Shown: positions 52,060 to 60,550 of the stretch, in pieces
Layout of the letters: the number at the start of each line of letters is the position of its first letter
Numbering within the stretch: the first letter of the stretch is position 1
Source: Natrialbaceae archaeon
GTDB lineage: Archaea > Halobacteriota > Halobacteria > Halobacteriales > Natrialbaceae
Direction: 5' to 3'
Assembly (NCBI GenBank): GCA_003559215.1
Contig: PWMF01000221.1
Coordinates: forward strand, 39,151-103,150
DNA: 64,000 nt
The notes under the pieces: model-generated
What the model saw: the letters and a program-made list of their open reading frames with translations, nothing else
Told to the model about the DNA's origin: nothing
Database searches by the model: none
Made by a program: the position numbers and the translations under genes

Positions 52060-52556
52060 TGGAGCTGCTCGAGTGTACCCTCGCGGTCGACGACCTCGAC
52101 GCGTTCGTCGTCGACCTCGGCGAGATCGGCGAGAGCCACGGAACCACCCTGCAAGCGTTCGACGCCCGCTACGTCGCCGGGCTTCGCCACCTCGAGCGGG
52201 CCGTCGAACTCGCGGACCGCTCGATCGAGCGCGACGAGAACGTGGCCCGCGACCGGGCCGTCGAGATCCTGCTGTACGCCGCGGGGCGCCGCCAGATCGA
52301 CCGCGCACTGGAGATGGGCGTCGGCGACGGCGAGAATCGGGCCGTCGTCCTCGCGGATGGGGGCGACGAAACCGCGGCCCTCGAGGACGTCCGGGAGCTC
52401 GCAGCGTTCGCCGGGACGGCGTCGACCCTCGAGGCACCCGACGAGGACGTCCTCCAGGAGTTCTTCGAGATTCCCGACCGCGAGCGCGCGGCGACCGACG
52501 CCTCGCTCGGCGCCCTGGTTCGCGAGCGGGTGGCGCTGCTCGAGGTCGAGAAGTGA
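52059..52556 (+). CDS. cgi121: KEOPS complex subunit Cgi121
   Basis: 165 aa. Matches the Cgi121 (CGI-121/TPRKB) family: LECTLAVDDLDAFVVDLGEI, ALDARYVAG-like FDARYVAGLRHLERAV, ILLYAAGRRQIDRALEMGVGDGENRAVVLADG. KEOPS makes the tRNA t6A37 modification; Cgi121 binds Bud32 and tRNA. It overlaps hel308 by one base (TGATG), a linkage also known from other euryarchaea. Confidence 0.93.
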   Translation: MELLECTLAVDDLDAFVVDLGEIGESHGTTLQAFDARYVAGLRHLERAVELADRSIERDENVARDRAVEILLYAAGRRQIDRALEMGVGDGENRAVVLADGGDETAALEDVRELAAFAGTASTLEAPDEDVLQEFFEIPDRERAATDASLGALVRERVALLEVEK

Positions 52557-52557
52557 G

Positions 52558-53322
52558 CTAGTCCGACGCCTCGAGCCGTCGCTCCCGTGACTCCCGGAGC
52601 CCGTCGCAGATCCCGCCCTGGCTCGACATGTTGACCTGCGCCAGCCGCCCTCGTCGATGGACCAGCTCGAACTCCCCGGAATCGATCGGCTCGCCCTCGG
52701 GAGTCAGGAACAACGGGTCCGTGTCGGCGTCGACCAGCCCCGTCTCGCGGGCCTTCTCGAGATAGCGGTCTATCGGTTCCGCGGACACGGAGACGGCGAC
52801 CGCTCGATCCGAGAGGTAGATAGAGAGGCGGTCGTCACCGTCGGTTCGCTCGAGATCCCGCGGACGGAGCGAGACGATCGTCTCGGCCTCGAGACCGGCC
52901 TCGAGCAGCGCCTCGACGGCGTCGTACTGGCGGGCGGTTCTGGCCTTGCGATCGAGCTCCGCGCGGACGGCGTCGACGGTGTCCTCGGCGTCGGGAAACG
53001 CCTCCGGGAACGAACGGCCCGCGTTCACGCCGCGGTTGATCTCGATCTCGTGCATGTGTTCGTGAAGGTAGATTCTCGCTCGCTCGACCGCGGGGAGTTC
53101 CTCAACCTCCGTGCGGGAGTCGACGGCCATCATCCAGGCGAACGCAGGCGAACACCACGCCGTCGGCAGCGTCAGATGAACGGTGACCGTTCGGACGTCG
53201 ATCTCGATCCCGTCGATGTACTCGAGTTCGACGATCGAGCGGTCGAGTTCGGGATCGGTGACCCGGTCGAGTCGGTCGCGGACGGCCTCGGGGGTGGGGC
53301 CGTCGGGTGTGCGATTGGTCAT
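52558..53322 (-). CDS. MIP18/DUF59-like protein of the monooxygenase-accessory type
   Basis: 254 aa from the ATG at 53322. The N-terminal MIP18 domain has RVTDPELDRSIVELEYIDGI, VHLTLPTAWCSPAFAWMM (C57) and EIEINRGVNAGRSFPEAF; the C-terminal part ends in HRRGRLAQVNMSSQGGICDGL. This two-part layout is that of the DUF59 proteins found with the propane/phenol di-iron monooxygenases of actinobacteria, not the short SufT/MIP18 form. It overlaps the amidohydrolase by one base and is translated with it. Confidence 0.85.
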   Translation of the reverse strand: MTNRTPDGPTPEAVRDRLDRVTDPELDRSIVELEYIDGIEIDVRTVTVHLTLPTAWCSPAFAWMMAVDSRTEVEELPAVERARIYLHEHMHEIEINRGVNAGRSFPEAFPDAEDTVDAVRAELDRKARTARQYDAVEALLEAGLEAETIVSLRPRDLERTDGDDRLSIYLSDRAVAVSVSAEPIDRYLEKARETGLVDADTDPLFLTPEGEPIDSGEFELVHRRGRLAQVNMSSQGGICDGLRESRERRLEASD

Positions 53323-54386
53323 CAGTCGTCGGCCGCCGCGGGGGCGTCGCTCGCGTAGTGGTCCTCGAGGCCGAACCGCTCGCTGATCTCGTCCTCTTGG
53401 AACTGTCGTTTCTTCTCGTCGATGTCGATGTCGTACAGCTCGGCGGCGTTCTCGCCCATCACCTTCCGTTTGGTCTCTACGTCCCACTCGACGCCGTACT
53501 CCATGCGGTCCTCCTGGGTGAGTTCGGCCTCGAGAACCTCCTCGACGAGCCAGTCGGGGTTCCAGATGGCGTAATCGGAGCCGAACAGGACCCGGTCCTC
53601 GCCGAGCCACCAGAGTAGTTCGGAGAGGATCTCGGAGAACTTCGCGGGGCGGTTCTGGGCGAACGGGGCGGCGACCGCGAGCCCGCCGTAGACGTTGGGC
53701 TCCTGGGCGGCGATCCAGCAAAAGTCGTCCAGTCGCGGCAGCCCGACGTGTTCGACGACGAAGTTGAGATCCGGGAACGACGACGCGGCGTCGTCGATAT
53801 CGGCGACGTCGAACGCGTCGCGGTTCAGCGGCCGGATCGTCGGTCCCTTGTGGGCGTGAATATTCTCGATGCCGAGCTCCTCGCATTTCTCCAGGTACTC
53901 GAAGGCGGCCTCGTCGTCGAGCCGCCACCCCTTCGACTCGTCGCGCCACTCCGCGGTGTAGACCTTTACACCCTGGATGTCGTAGGTCTCGTTCAGCTCC
54001 TCGAGGTACTCCAGCCCCTTCTCGCCGTCACGGGGATCGAAGCTCCCGTTGAGGACGAACCGTTCGGGGTACTCGGTCGCGAGCTCGGCGTTTTGCTCGG
54101 TGGTATTGAACCCTTCCCCGTAGAAGTCCGTGAGGTAGGTCGGCTGGAAGATCGCCATGTCGGCGGCGGCGTTCTCGAACAGGTCCTCGACCATCCGCTC
54201 GGCGCCGTACTTTCGATACTCCTCGATATCCCACTGGCGTTCCTCCGGGGTGAACGTCGTGTGATAGTCGTAGAAACACTGGATGAACTCCTCGCCGCCC
54301 TCGTGGGTGATGTTCCCCTCCGTCGCGTCCCACAGGTGGACGTGACCGTCGATGACGAAGATTTCCTCGCCGTTGTGATCGTACAT
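53322..54386 (-). CDS. Amidohydrolase family 2 protein
   Basis: 354 aa. Metal ligands: H15 and H17 in VIDGHVHLWD, H177/H179 in ENIHAHKGPTIRPLNRDAFD, H213 in FVVEHVGLPRLDDF and D271 in VLFGSDYAIWNPDWL. The stretches IFQPTYLTDFYGEGFNTTEQNA and GVKVYTAEWRDESKGW match, from memory, the amidohydrolase of mycobacterial mim/prm (propane monooxygenase) clusters closely. The C-terminal tail is haloarchaeal-type acidic. Start of the minus-strand operon; 142 bases from the divergent alcohol dehydrogenase. Confidence 0.93.
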   Translation of the reverse strand: MYDHNGEEIFVIDGHVHLWDATEGNITHEGGEEFIQCFYDYHTTFTPEERQWDIEEYRKYGAERMVEDLFENAAADMAIFQPTYLTDFYGEGFNTTEQNAELATEYPERFVLNGSFDPRDGEKGLEYLEELNETYDIQGVKVYTAEWRDESKGWRLDDEAAFEYLEKCEELGIENIHAHKGPTIRPLNRDAFDVADIDDAASSFPDLNFVVEHVGLPRLDDFCWIAAQEPNVYGGLAVAAPFAQNRPAKFSEILSELLWWLGEDRVLFGSDYAIWNPDWLVEEVLEAELTQEDRMEYGVEWDVETKRKVMGENAAELYDIDIDEKKRQFQEDEISERFGLEDHYASDAPAAADD

Positions 54387-54528
54387 CGCAGTATGATGCT
54401 AGTTATCAACAAGCATTATTCTTCGTGATAGATTCCCGACCAGAGGACGCGATAGTAGCGGTCGTGTCCGAGGAACGATACGTTGGGCGAACGTTTTCAC
54501 CCAGTACGACAAAGTGTGACGTGGTACC

Positions 54529-55572
54529 ATGCAAGCAGCCCGTCTCCACGAGTACACAGACGAGATGAGCGAGGCCCTCGAGGTAGAGGAGATCGACCGT
54601 CCGAGCCTCGAAAAGTCCGACCAGATCCTGGTCGAGGTCTCGGGCGCCGGCTGGTGTCAGACCGACAACCACATCATCGAGGGGATGTGGGAGGAGTACG
54701 CCCCGCAGGACCTCCCGATGACACTGGGTCACGAGAACGCGGGTATCGTCGCCGAAGTCAGCGAGGAGGTGACCCTCGTCGACGAGGGCGATCCGGTGAT
54801 CTGTCACCCCGTCCAGACCTGTGGCATCTGTCGGCCCTGCCGGCTCGGGGAGGACATGTACTGCGAGAACGGCGCGTTCAACGGACTCACTACGGACGGC
54901 GGGTTCGCGGAGTACCTCCAGACCAACGAGCGTGCGGTGATCCCGCTCCCCGACGGCGTCGACCCGACCGAGATCGCCCCCCACGCCGACGCGGGGATCA
55001 CCGCCTACCACGCGACGAAGAAGGCCGTCCGCGAGCTGAATCCCGGCGACACCTGCGTCGTCATCGGCGTCGGCGGACTGGGTCACATCGGGCTGCAGTG
55101 TCTCGACGCGATGAGCGCAGCCGACATCGTCGCCGCCGATCTGAAAGACGAGGCCCTCGAGCTGGCAGAGGATCTGGGCGCTCGCCACACGGTCAACCCC
55201 GGCGAGGACGACCTCGCGGAGAGCGTGATGGATCTGACCGACGACGAGGGCGCCCAGCAGGTGCTCGACTTCGTCGGCGCCGACGAGACGACCGGCGCCG
55301 CCCCCGATATGGTCGCCGCGGGTGGCGACCACCACGTGATCGGCTACGGCGGCCACATCCACGAACCCTGCCAGGCGCTCGTCAACGGCGAGTTCTCGTT
55401 CAAGGGAACCCTGGTGGGGAAGTACGCCGAACTCCAGGAGCTTGTCGCGCTCGTCGACCGCGGCGACGTCGAGCTACGTACCGAGATCTACGACCTCACA
55501 GACATCAACACCGTCGCCGAACGGCTCGAGCACCGCGAGATCGAGGGCCGGGCGGTGATCACGCCTCCCTGA
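54529..55572 (+). CDS. Zinc-dependent NAD-type alcohol dehydrogenase
   Basis: 347 aa, MDR family. Catalytic zinc ligands C43 and H68/E69 in GWCQTDNHII and TLGHENAGIV; structural zinc C98, C101, C104, C112 in CHPVQTCGICRPCRLGEDMYCEN; Rossmann GVGGLGHIGLQ near 180 with D204 selecting NAD. Probably oxidises short-chain alcohols. Divergent from the amidohydrolase-DUF59 operon; an ADH is a regular member of bacterial alkane/propane monooxygenase clusters. Confidence 0.95.
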   Translation: MQAARLHEYTDEMSEALEVEEIDRPSLEKSDQILVEVSGAGWCQTDNHIIEGMWEEYAPQDLPMTLGHENAGIVAEVSEEVTLVDEGDPVICHPVQTCGICRPCRLGEDMYCENGAFNGLTTDGGFAEYLQTNERAVIPLPDGVDPTEIAPHADAGITAYHATKKAVRELNPGDTCVVIGVGGLGHIGLQCLDAMSAADIVAADLKDEALELAEDLGARHTVNPGEDDLAESVMDLTDDEGAQQVLDFVGADETTGAAPDMVAAGGDHHVIGYGGHIHEPCQALVNGEFSFKGTLVGKYAELQELVALVDRGDVELRTEIYDLTDINTVAERLEHREIEGRAVITPP

Positions 55573-55614
55573 TCGGCAGCACGCTCTTGTGGTGAGCCGC
55601 CGAACGGATCGCGT

Positions 55615-56967
55615 ATGGCAACCCTCGAGGACCCGATCGAGATCGGCGGCTGTCGCGTGCCGAACCGCCTCTACCGAGCCCCGCTGCTCGAGTGTGCGGG
55701 CAATGGCCCCGACACCGTCGAGACGCTGATCGAGGACCTCGAGCCCGCCGCCGCGTCGGGTGTCGGACTGCTCTGTCAGGGGGCGACGATCGTCCGCGGC
55801 GATGGCGGCTGCGCCGCCCCGGGGATGACCCGCGTCCACGATCCCAACTTCGTCTCCCGACTGTCGCGGCTGACCAACCGGATCCACGACCACGGCAGCA
55901 AGATCTTCCTCCAGCTCGAGCACGGCGGCCTGCGGAGCATGGAGACCTGGCACGCCGAGTACCGCCGCGAGCATCCGGGCCTCGAGCAGCTCGCGGTCTC
56001 GAAGCCACCCTGGCAGCTCCGGGCGCTCGATCGAGCCGGCTTCCTCTCGTACGATCCTCGCGTCCTCGATACCGAGGAGGTGTACGAACTCGCAGCGAAC
56101 TTCGGCCGTGCGGCAGGGTACGCGGCCGACGCGGGGTACGACGGGATCCACATTGCAGGGGCGAACATGGGGATCGTCCAGCAGTTCCTCTCGCCGTTCT
56201 ACAACCGCCGGGACGACGAATTCGGGGGATCGCCGGAGGCGCGACTGCGCTTTCTCGCCGTCGTCCGCGACGAGATTCGAAAGCGGGCCGGCGACGTTCC
56301 TGTGATAGCGAAGGTGCCCGCGGAGACTCCCGCTCCGCCGGCGCCCCTGGTACGACGGAAGCTCTCGCTCGAGGACGGGATCGAGATCGCCAGACGACTC
56401 GAACGGATCGGCTACGACGCCGTCGTCCCAGTGCAGACGTCAGTCGTCTGGGACATGAGCATCGTTCGCGGGGAGTACCCCGATCGAGCGTGGGCGAACG
56501 AGGCTCTGCAGGAGGGGTACGACGCGGCGTTCGGAGGAGCGAGCAGAAAGCGACTCGTCGCCGCGGCGAACCGCGTCCAGTCGCTACAGTACGGCCCCGA
56601 ATCGGCCTGGAACGAGGGATTCTGTCGCCGGGTACGCGAGCGAGTTTCGATTCCGGTTCTCGCGGAAGGAGGGATCCGCGAGCGCGAGGAGATGGATCGC
56701 CTGCTGGGGGGCGACGCCGAAGCCGGCGCTTGCGACATGGTCGGAATGGCCCGACCGTTCTACGCCGAGCCACGGCTGGGAGCCCGACTGCTCGAGACGG
56801 AGTCCGCGAGCGACGGCGAGAGCGTACGCGTCCTCTGTGAGAGCTGCAACAACTGTACGGTGCCGCAAGTGACGGGTGCTCCGGGAATCTGTCGAACCCC
56901 AGCGGTGCTTCGGCGACGCGGCGAACTCGAGCGGGACGGTGCCTACGAACGGGGGGCTGGCGAGTGA
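55615..56967 (+). CDS. Old Yellow Enzyme-family NADH:flavin oxidoreductase with [4Fe-4S] motif
   Basis: 450 aa. TIM barrel FMN domain: VPNRLYRAPLLEC, ILLQLEHGG-like IFLQLEHGGLRS, YDGIHIAGANMGIVQQFLSPFYNRRDDEFGG, and the C-terminal cysteines in LCESCNNCTVPQVTGAPGICRTP, which fit the [4Fe-4S] site of the 2,4-dienoyl-CoA reductase/trimethylamine dehydrogenase branch. The C-terminal FAD/NAD domain of that branch is absent, so electrons would come from another partner. Starts 43 bases after the ADH and is probably co-transcribed. Confidence 0.92.
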   Translation: MATLEDPIEIGGCRVPNRLYRAPLLECAGNGPDTVETLIEDLEPAAASGVGLLCQGATIVRGDGGCAAPGMTRVHDPNFVSRLSRLTNRIHDHGSKIFLQLEHGGLRSMETWHAEYRREHPGLEQLAVSKPPWQLRALDRAGFLSYDPRVLDTEEVYELAANFGRAAGYAADAGYDGIHIAGANMGIVQQFLSPFYNRRDDEFGGSPEARLRFLAVVRDEIRKRAGDVPVIAKVPAETPAPPAPLVRRKLSLEDGIEIARRLERIGYDAVVPVQTSVVWDMSIVRGEYPDRAWANEALQEGYDAAFGGASRKRLVAAANRVQSLQYGPESAWNEGFCRRVRERVSIPVLAEGGIREREEMDRLLGGDAEAGACDMVGMARPFYAEPRLGARLLETESASDGESVRVLCESCNNCTVPQVTGAPGICRTPAVLRRRGELERDGAYERGAGE

Positions 56968-56971
56968 CTGT

Positions 56972-57715
56972 TCAGGCAGTGACGACGTCGTCGGTCGCCT
57001 CCTCGAGCGTCAGCTCCCGGGTGTAGTCGGGCGCCTCGATCTCGAGCAGCGAGTCGGCCTCGAGCCCGCTGAAGTGAACCGTCACCTCGTAGCTACCGTC
57101 GTCCTCGACGGTGCTGAGTTCGCTCTGATCGGAGTCGACGGTTCGAGCGTGAACGTACTCGCCGGCGTAGGCGGGATCCGACCGACCGCGGATCTGATAC
57201 GATGTCAGACTCCGTGTCGCCTGCTCGCCCTCGACGGGATACCCCTGGGCGACCCACGCCTCGAGCCCCTCGTCGAACGCGTAGACGTTCTCGTAGCCGG
57301 CGTCGATCAGCGACGCGGCCCGCTGACCGGCCAGCGCGTGCGGACAGACACAGTAGGTGATGATTCGGTCGTCCGTCGACCAGTCCTCGACCGGATCGTT
57401 CGAGACGCCGTCCGGGGCGCTGCTGAGCGCCGACCCCGTGATCCTGAGGTCCTCGTACTGATCGCTGCCCCGCGTATCGGCGAACCGAGCCTCCCGGCGC
57501 TCGTACCAGTAGGCGACGTCCTCGAGCGGCGCCAGCGGGACGTCGACGTCGCCGACCTCGAGGGTCTCGTAGGCGTCGGTGTCGATCGATCGTTCCTCGG
57601 GAACGGAGTCCTGTTCGGGTCCGTAGCCGTCGGCGCTATCGTCGTCGCCGAAACACCCAGCGATACCCGCCGCGGTCGCCACCGTTCCGGCGGCGAGAAA
57701 CTCTCGTCGTCTCAC
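56972..57715 (-). CDS. Tat-exported rhodanese-like lipoprotein
   Basis: 247 aa. Signal MRRREFLAAGTVATAAGIAGC: twin Arg and lipobox Cys C21, so a lipoprotein outside the membrane. The rhodanese domain (about 50-155) has DVAYWYERREARFADTRG and the active-site loop ITYCVCPHALAGQRAASLI with C122 and C124, followed by GYENVYAFDEGLEAW. A beta domain without known match fills residues 160-247. Possible role: sulfur transfer or sulfide handling at the cell surface. Confidence 0.9.
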   Translation of the reverse strand: MRRREFLAAGTVATAAGIAGCFGDDDSADGYGPEQDSVPEERSIDTDAYETLEVGDVDVPLAPLEDVAYWYERREARFADTRGSDQYEDLRITGSALSSAPDGVSNDPVEDWSTDDRIITYCVCPHALAGQRAASLIDAGYENVYAFDEGLEAWVAQGYPVEGEQATRSLTSYQIRGRSDPAYAGEYVHARTVDSDQSELSTVEDDGSYEVTVHFSGLEADSLLEIEAPDYTRELTLEEATDDVVTA

Positions 57716-57860
57716 GAACGGTCTCTAGGGACGTCGATTCAATATGGGTTCTGGTCCGCGTGCGGTTTGCGACCGGAGACGACGAGCGTCGACCCCTTCG
57801 TTTCGACTGGAAACCGAAAGAAGGAGCTGGAGAAGCGCTCGAGGTGAAATGAATAGAAAG

Positions 57861-57933
57861 TAGTCCCCACAGGATTCGAACCTGTGTCGAAGCCCCCAGA
57901 AGGCTTCAGGATTGGCCGCTACCCCAGGGGACT
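57861..57933 (-). tRNA. tRNA-Gln (anticodon CTG)
   Basis: 73 bases; reading the minus strand, the acceptor stem is AGTCCCC / GGGGACT with discriminator A, D arm GGGT...ATCC, anticodon stem AAGCC / GGCTT with loop TTCTGGG (anticodon CTG), and T arm ACAGG-TTCGAAT-CCTGT. CCA is not encoded. No intron. The 3' end lies at 57861. An HNH endonuclease gene is 29 bases upstream on the same strand. Confidence 0.96.
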
Positions 57934-57962
57934 ATTGCTGCATCAGGCTGTTGGGCAGGTTC

Positions 57963-58556
57963 CTACTTATGACTGTCGGGTTGGACTTTTGATTCGGCGC
58001 TGTCAGGTATCTCGAGATGCTCGAGACGGTGACAGTTAGCACAAAGCACGACACAGCGGCCGATCTCTTCGCGAATACTTTTCTTCGAATGACCGTTGAC
58101 GACCATCGTCGCAACGCTTCGTTCTTTCTCGTTCGGATGATGGAAATCCAAACAAGGTGGTCTGTCCTCCTCACACCGGAGACACTCGCAGTATCGTTCC
58201 TTGTACTCGTACAGCCACCGGCGTATTTCCGATCGTCGATGGTCCTTTCTCTTGATTCGCTTCTCCCGGTTCTTGTAGTACCAGCGCTGTTGACTCGTCA
58301 GCTCGCTCCACTGGAGGTCGTCGGGGAGATCAACATCGTCGGGTTTCGGTTTGATATCCCGTTTGCCCGTCGCTCCTCGATCGAACGTCTCTAATCCCGC
58401 TCGTTCTTTCGCCGCGTTCCAACCACCCAACGTCTTCATTATCGTCGCCGAGGCCGGGGTCACTCCGAGCTCTTCGTACTGGGCTTTCGTCGGTGATTCG
58501 CCAAGTTTCTCCGCGGCACGCCGCAACGCCTCGAGACAGGCCGCCTCCGTCGCCAT
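57963..58556 (-). CDS. Free-standing HNH homing-type endonuclease
   Basis: 197 aa. N-terminal homing-endonuclease-associated repeat (EALRRAAEKLGESPTKAQYEEL ... GGWNAAKERAGL), central basic region, and a C-terminal zinc HNH nuclease: CECLRCEEDRPPCLDFHHPNEKERS and CVVLCANCHRLEH. Not inside an intron or intein. The start at 58556 has an inverted repeat at 58565-58584 overlapping its TATA position. Its lower GC and Lys-rich composition suggest recent arrival. Confidence 0.9.
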   Translation of the reverse strand: MATEAACLEALRRAAEKLGESPTKAQYEELGVTPASATIMKTLGGWNAAKERAGLETFDRGATGKRDIKPKPDDVDLPDDLQWSELTSQQRWYYKNREKRIKRKDHRRSEIRRWLYEYKERYCECLRCEEDRPPCLDFHHPNEKERSVATMVVNGHSKKSIREEIGRCVVLCANCHRLEHLEIPDSAESKVQPDSHK

Positions 58557-58564
58557 AACGGAGC

Positions 58565-58584
58565 TTATGTGTCATTCCACATAA
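58565..58584. promoter_or_regulatory. Perfect palindrome in the HNH/purO intergenic region
   Basis: TTATGTG-TCATTC-CACATAA (7-bp arms, 6-bp spacer), eight bases upstream of the HNH start; on the minus strand TTATGTG serves as TATA-like box about 24 bases from the ATG, so a protein bound here would block transcription. Confidence 0.6.
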
Positions 58585-58668
58585 ACGTCAGCGTCGGGCA
58601 ACCCGATCGAAGTCGACGATAGTGCACAGATCGATACACATTTTCCCCTCGGCTGTCCATCCACGTGT

Positions 58669-59259
58669 ATGTACGTCGGACGATTCGTCGTCGTCGGTCC
58701 CGAGGTCGGCGCCTACCGCGTCTCCTCGAGGTCGTTCCCGAACCGCAAGCTCACCGCTCGAGACGAGGCCCTCACCGTTGGTCCGACCGAGGACGCCCCC
58801 GAGACGGACAACCCCTACGTCTCCTACAACTGTCTGCGGATCGTCAAGACGCCGACGGGCGAGACGGCCGCCTTCGGCAACGGCTCGCACGTCGATCCGA
58901 TCGCCGAGAAGCTCGAACTTGGCTACCCCGCCCGGGACGCCCTCGCGGAGAGCCTGCTCGCGCTGGATTACGAGAAGGACGACTACGACACGCCCCGGAT
59001 CGCGGCGACCCTGGAAGGAGACGGCGAGGCACTGATCGGTACCGTTCGGAAAGACGCCCTGCTGGTCGAGACCGTCGAGGAGCCGACGCTGGTCGCGACC
59101 TACGAGGAGAACTCGCCGACGGCGTTCGAGCTCGAGGCCGACGGTGCGGCGGCGGCCGCGAGCGAGGTGTACGACCACGAGTTCGAGCACGCCGTCTGTG
59201 CGGCCGGCGTCGCCCGGACCCCGGACGGGTTCGAGACGGCGATCGAAAACGGCGACTGA
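58669..59259 (+). CDS. purO: IMP cyclohydrolase, archaeal type
   Basis: 196 aa. Closes the IMP ring in the last purine step; archaeal PurO is unrelated to bacterial PurH. Motifs: [96 protein letters not shown] box at about 58636-58645 lies 28 bases upstream of the ATG. Confidence 0.95.
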   Translation: MYVGRFVVVGPEVGAYRVSSRSFPNRKLTARDEALTVGPTEDAPETDNPYVSYNCLRIVKTPTGETAAFGNGSHVDPIAEKLELGYPARDALAESLLALDYEKDDYDTPRIAATLEGDGEALIGTVRKDALLVETVEEPTLVATYEENSPTAFELEADGAAAAASEVYDHEFEHAVCAAGVARTPDGFETAIENGD

Positions 59260-59355
59260 CTCGAGAACCGCGCATTCGTTTTCCGCCCGATTCATCTCCT
59301 GCTGATCGCCGTTCTGGCAGTATCGTTATCAGTCTCTACAGCGAACTGCCAGATC

Positions 59356-59754
59356 GTGAAGCGGCGAACTACCGACCGGTGGTCCCCAGAGGGGGCACCC
59401 ACGCGCCGGCAGCTGGTGGGATCGGCGCTGATCGTCGCGCTCGCGACCCTGAACCTGTGGGTTATCGGTTCGGTTCTCTGGCTCTGGGTCGGTGTCGGTT
59501 TCGTCTCGTTCGCCGCGGCGACCGGTCCGATCGCCGCATCGTCGGTTGGGTTTCGGGTCGGCGCGTGGTTCCGCGCTATCGGATACGCGGGTCGAGCGAT
59601 CGTGATCGTGGCGTTCGCAGCCGCCGTCTGGATATCGGTGTACGTCCTCGACGTTCCGGCGGGACCGCTGGTGAGTTTCGGGAACGGGGGCCTGCTCGGC
59701 GTTTCCGCGATCGTCTTCCTCGAGGCCGCACGGGAGCGCCTCGAATCCGTATAG
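59356..59754 (+). CDS. Small multi-pass membrane protein
   Basis: 132 aa, start GTG at 59356. Basic N-terminus (MKRRTTDRWSPEGAPTRRQ) then four hydrophobic segments (LVGSALIVALATLNLWVIG, LWLWVGVGFVSFAAATG, AIVIVAFAAAVWISVYVL, GLLGVSAIVFL). A GTTATC box about 26 bases upstream fits a leaderless start. Function unknown. Confidence 0.68.
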   Translation: MKRRTTDRWSPEGAPTRRQLVGSALIVALATLNLWVIGSVLWLWVGVGFVSFAAATGPIAASSVGFRVGAWFRAIGYAGRAIVIVAFAAAVWISVYVLDVPAGPLVSFGNGGLLGVSAIVFLEAARERLESV

Positions 59755-59797
59755 ACCTGGCGAACCTACATACCGCTCGCATCCATTATTCCCGTCC

Positions 59798-60466
59798 ATG
59801 ACGATCGGGCTCATCTCCGATATCCACGGCAACCGGGTCGCCTTCGAGGCCGTCCTCGCGGACATGCCACCGGTCGACGAACTGCTCTGTGCCGGCGACG
59901 TCGTCGGCTACAACCCCTGGCCCGCGGCCTGCGTCGACGAGCTCCGCGAGCGAGAGGTACCGACCGTGATGGGCAACCACGACGCCGCGGTCGTCGAGGA
60001 GACGCCGTTCCGGTTCAACAGCATGGCCAAGGCGGGGGTCGAACACGCCCTCGAGCAGCTGTCGGCCGACCAGCTCGCCTGGCTCGCCGACCTCCCCGAG
60101 GAACGACTGGAGTGCGAGGGTCGGGTGAAGCTCGTCCACGGTCACCCGGACGATCCCGACCGGTACACTCGCTACACCCGCCCCGGCGAGTTCTCGCCGC
60201 GGCTGCTCGGCGACGAGGACGTGCTCGTCTTAGGTCACACCCACGTCCAGCACGTCGAGCGCTACGGCGAGGGGGTCGTCGTCAACCCTGGGAGCGTCGG
60301 CCAGCCCCGCGACGGCGACCCACGAGCGGCGTACGCCGTCGTCGATCTCGAGGCGATGACCGTCGATACTCACCGCGTCGAGTACGATATCGGCGCTGTC
60401 AGGGACGCGGTTTCGGCCGCGGGGCTTCCCGAGCGGATCGGGAGCCGGCTCGAGCGCGGCAAGTAG
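59798..60466 (+). CDS. Calcineurin-like metallophosphoesterase
   Basis: 222 aa, YfcE/MJ0936-like. Metal ligands are in ISDIHGN, LLCAGDVVGYNPWP, TVMGNHDAAVVEE, KLVHGHPDDPDRY and VLGHTHVQHVERYG; the product ends with a beta-sandwich strand VVNPGSVGQPRDGDPRAAYAVVD. Likely acts on small phosphodiesters. Promoter TACATA at about 59767 is 28 bases before the ATG. Confidence 0.94.
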   Translation: MTIGLISDIHGNRVAFEAVLADMPPVDELLCAGDVVGYNPWPAACVDELREREVPTVMGNHDAAVVEETPFRFNSMAKAGVEHALEQLSADQLAWLADLPEERLECEGRVKLVHGHPDDPDRYTRYTRPGEFSPRLLGDEDVLVLGHTHVQHVERYGEGVVVNPGSVGQPRDGDPRAAYAVVDLEAMTVDTHRVEYDIGAVRDAVSAAGLPERIGSRLERGK

Positions 60467-60550
60467 CTCGAAAAGATATCGCCGTTGTCGGTTTACGAGA
60501 ACGGTCGGCGAAGCGATCCATTTTAGCCCGTCGGTCGGAGTAGTGGAGTT

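Noticed and set aside
58017..58394. 125-codon plus-strand frame opposite the HNH gene
   Set aside because: Antisense to an HNH protein with intact zinc motifs; its own translation shows no domain.
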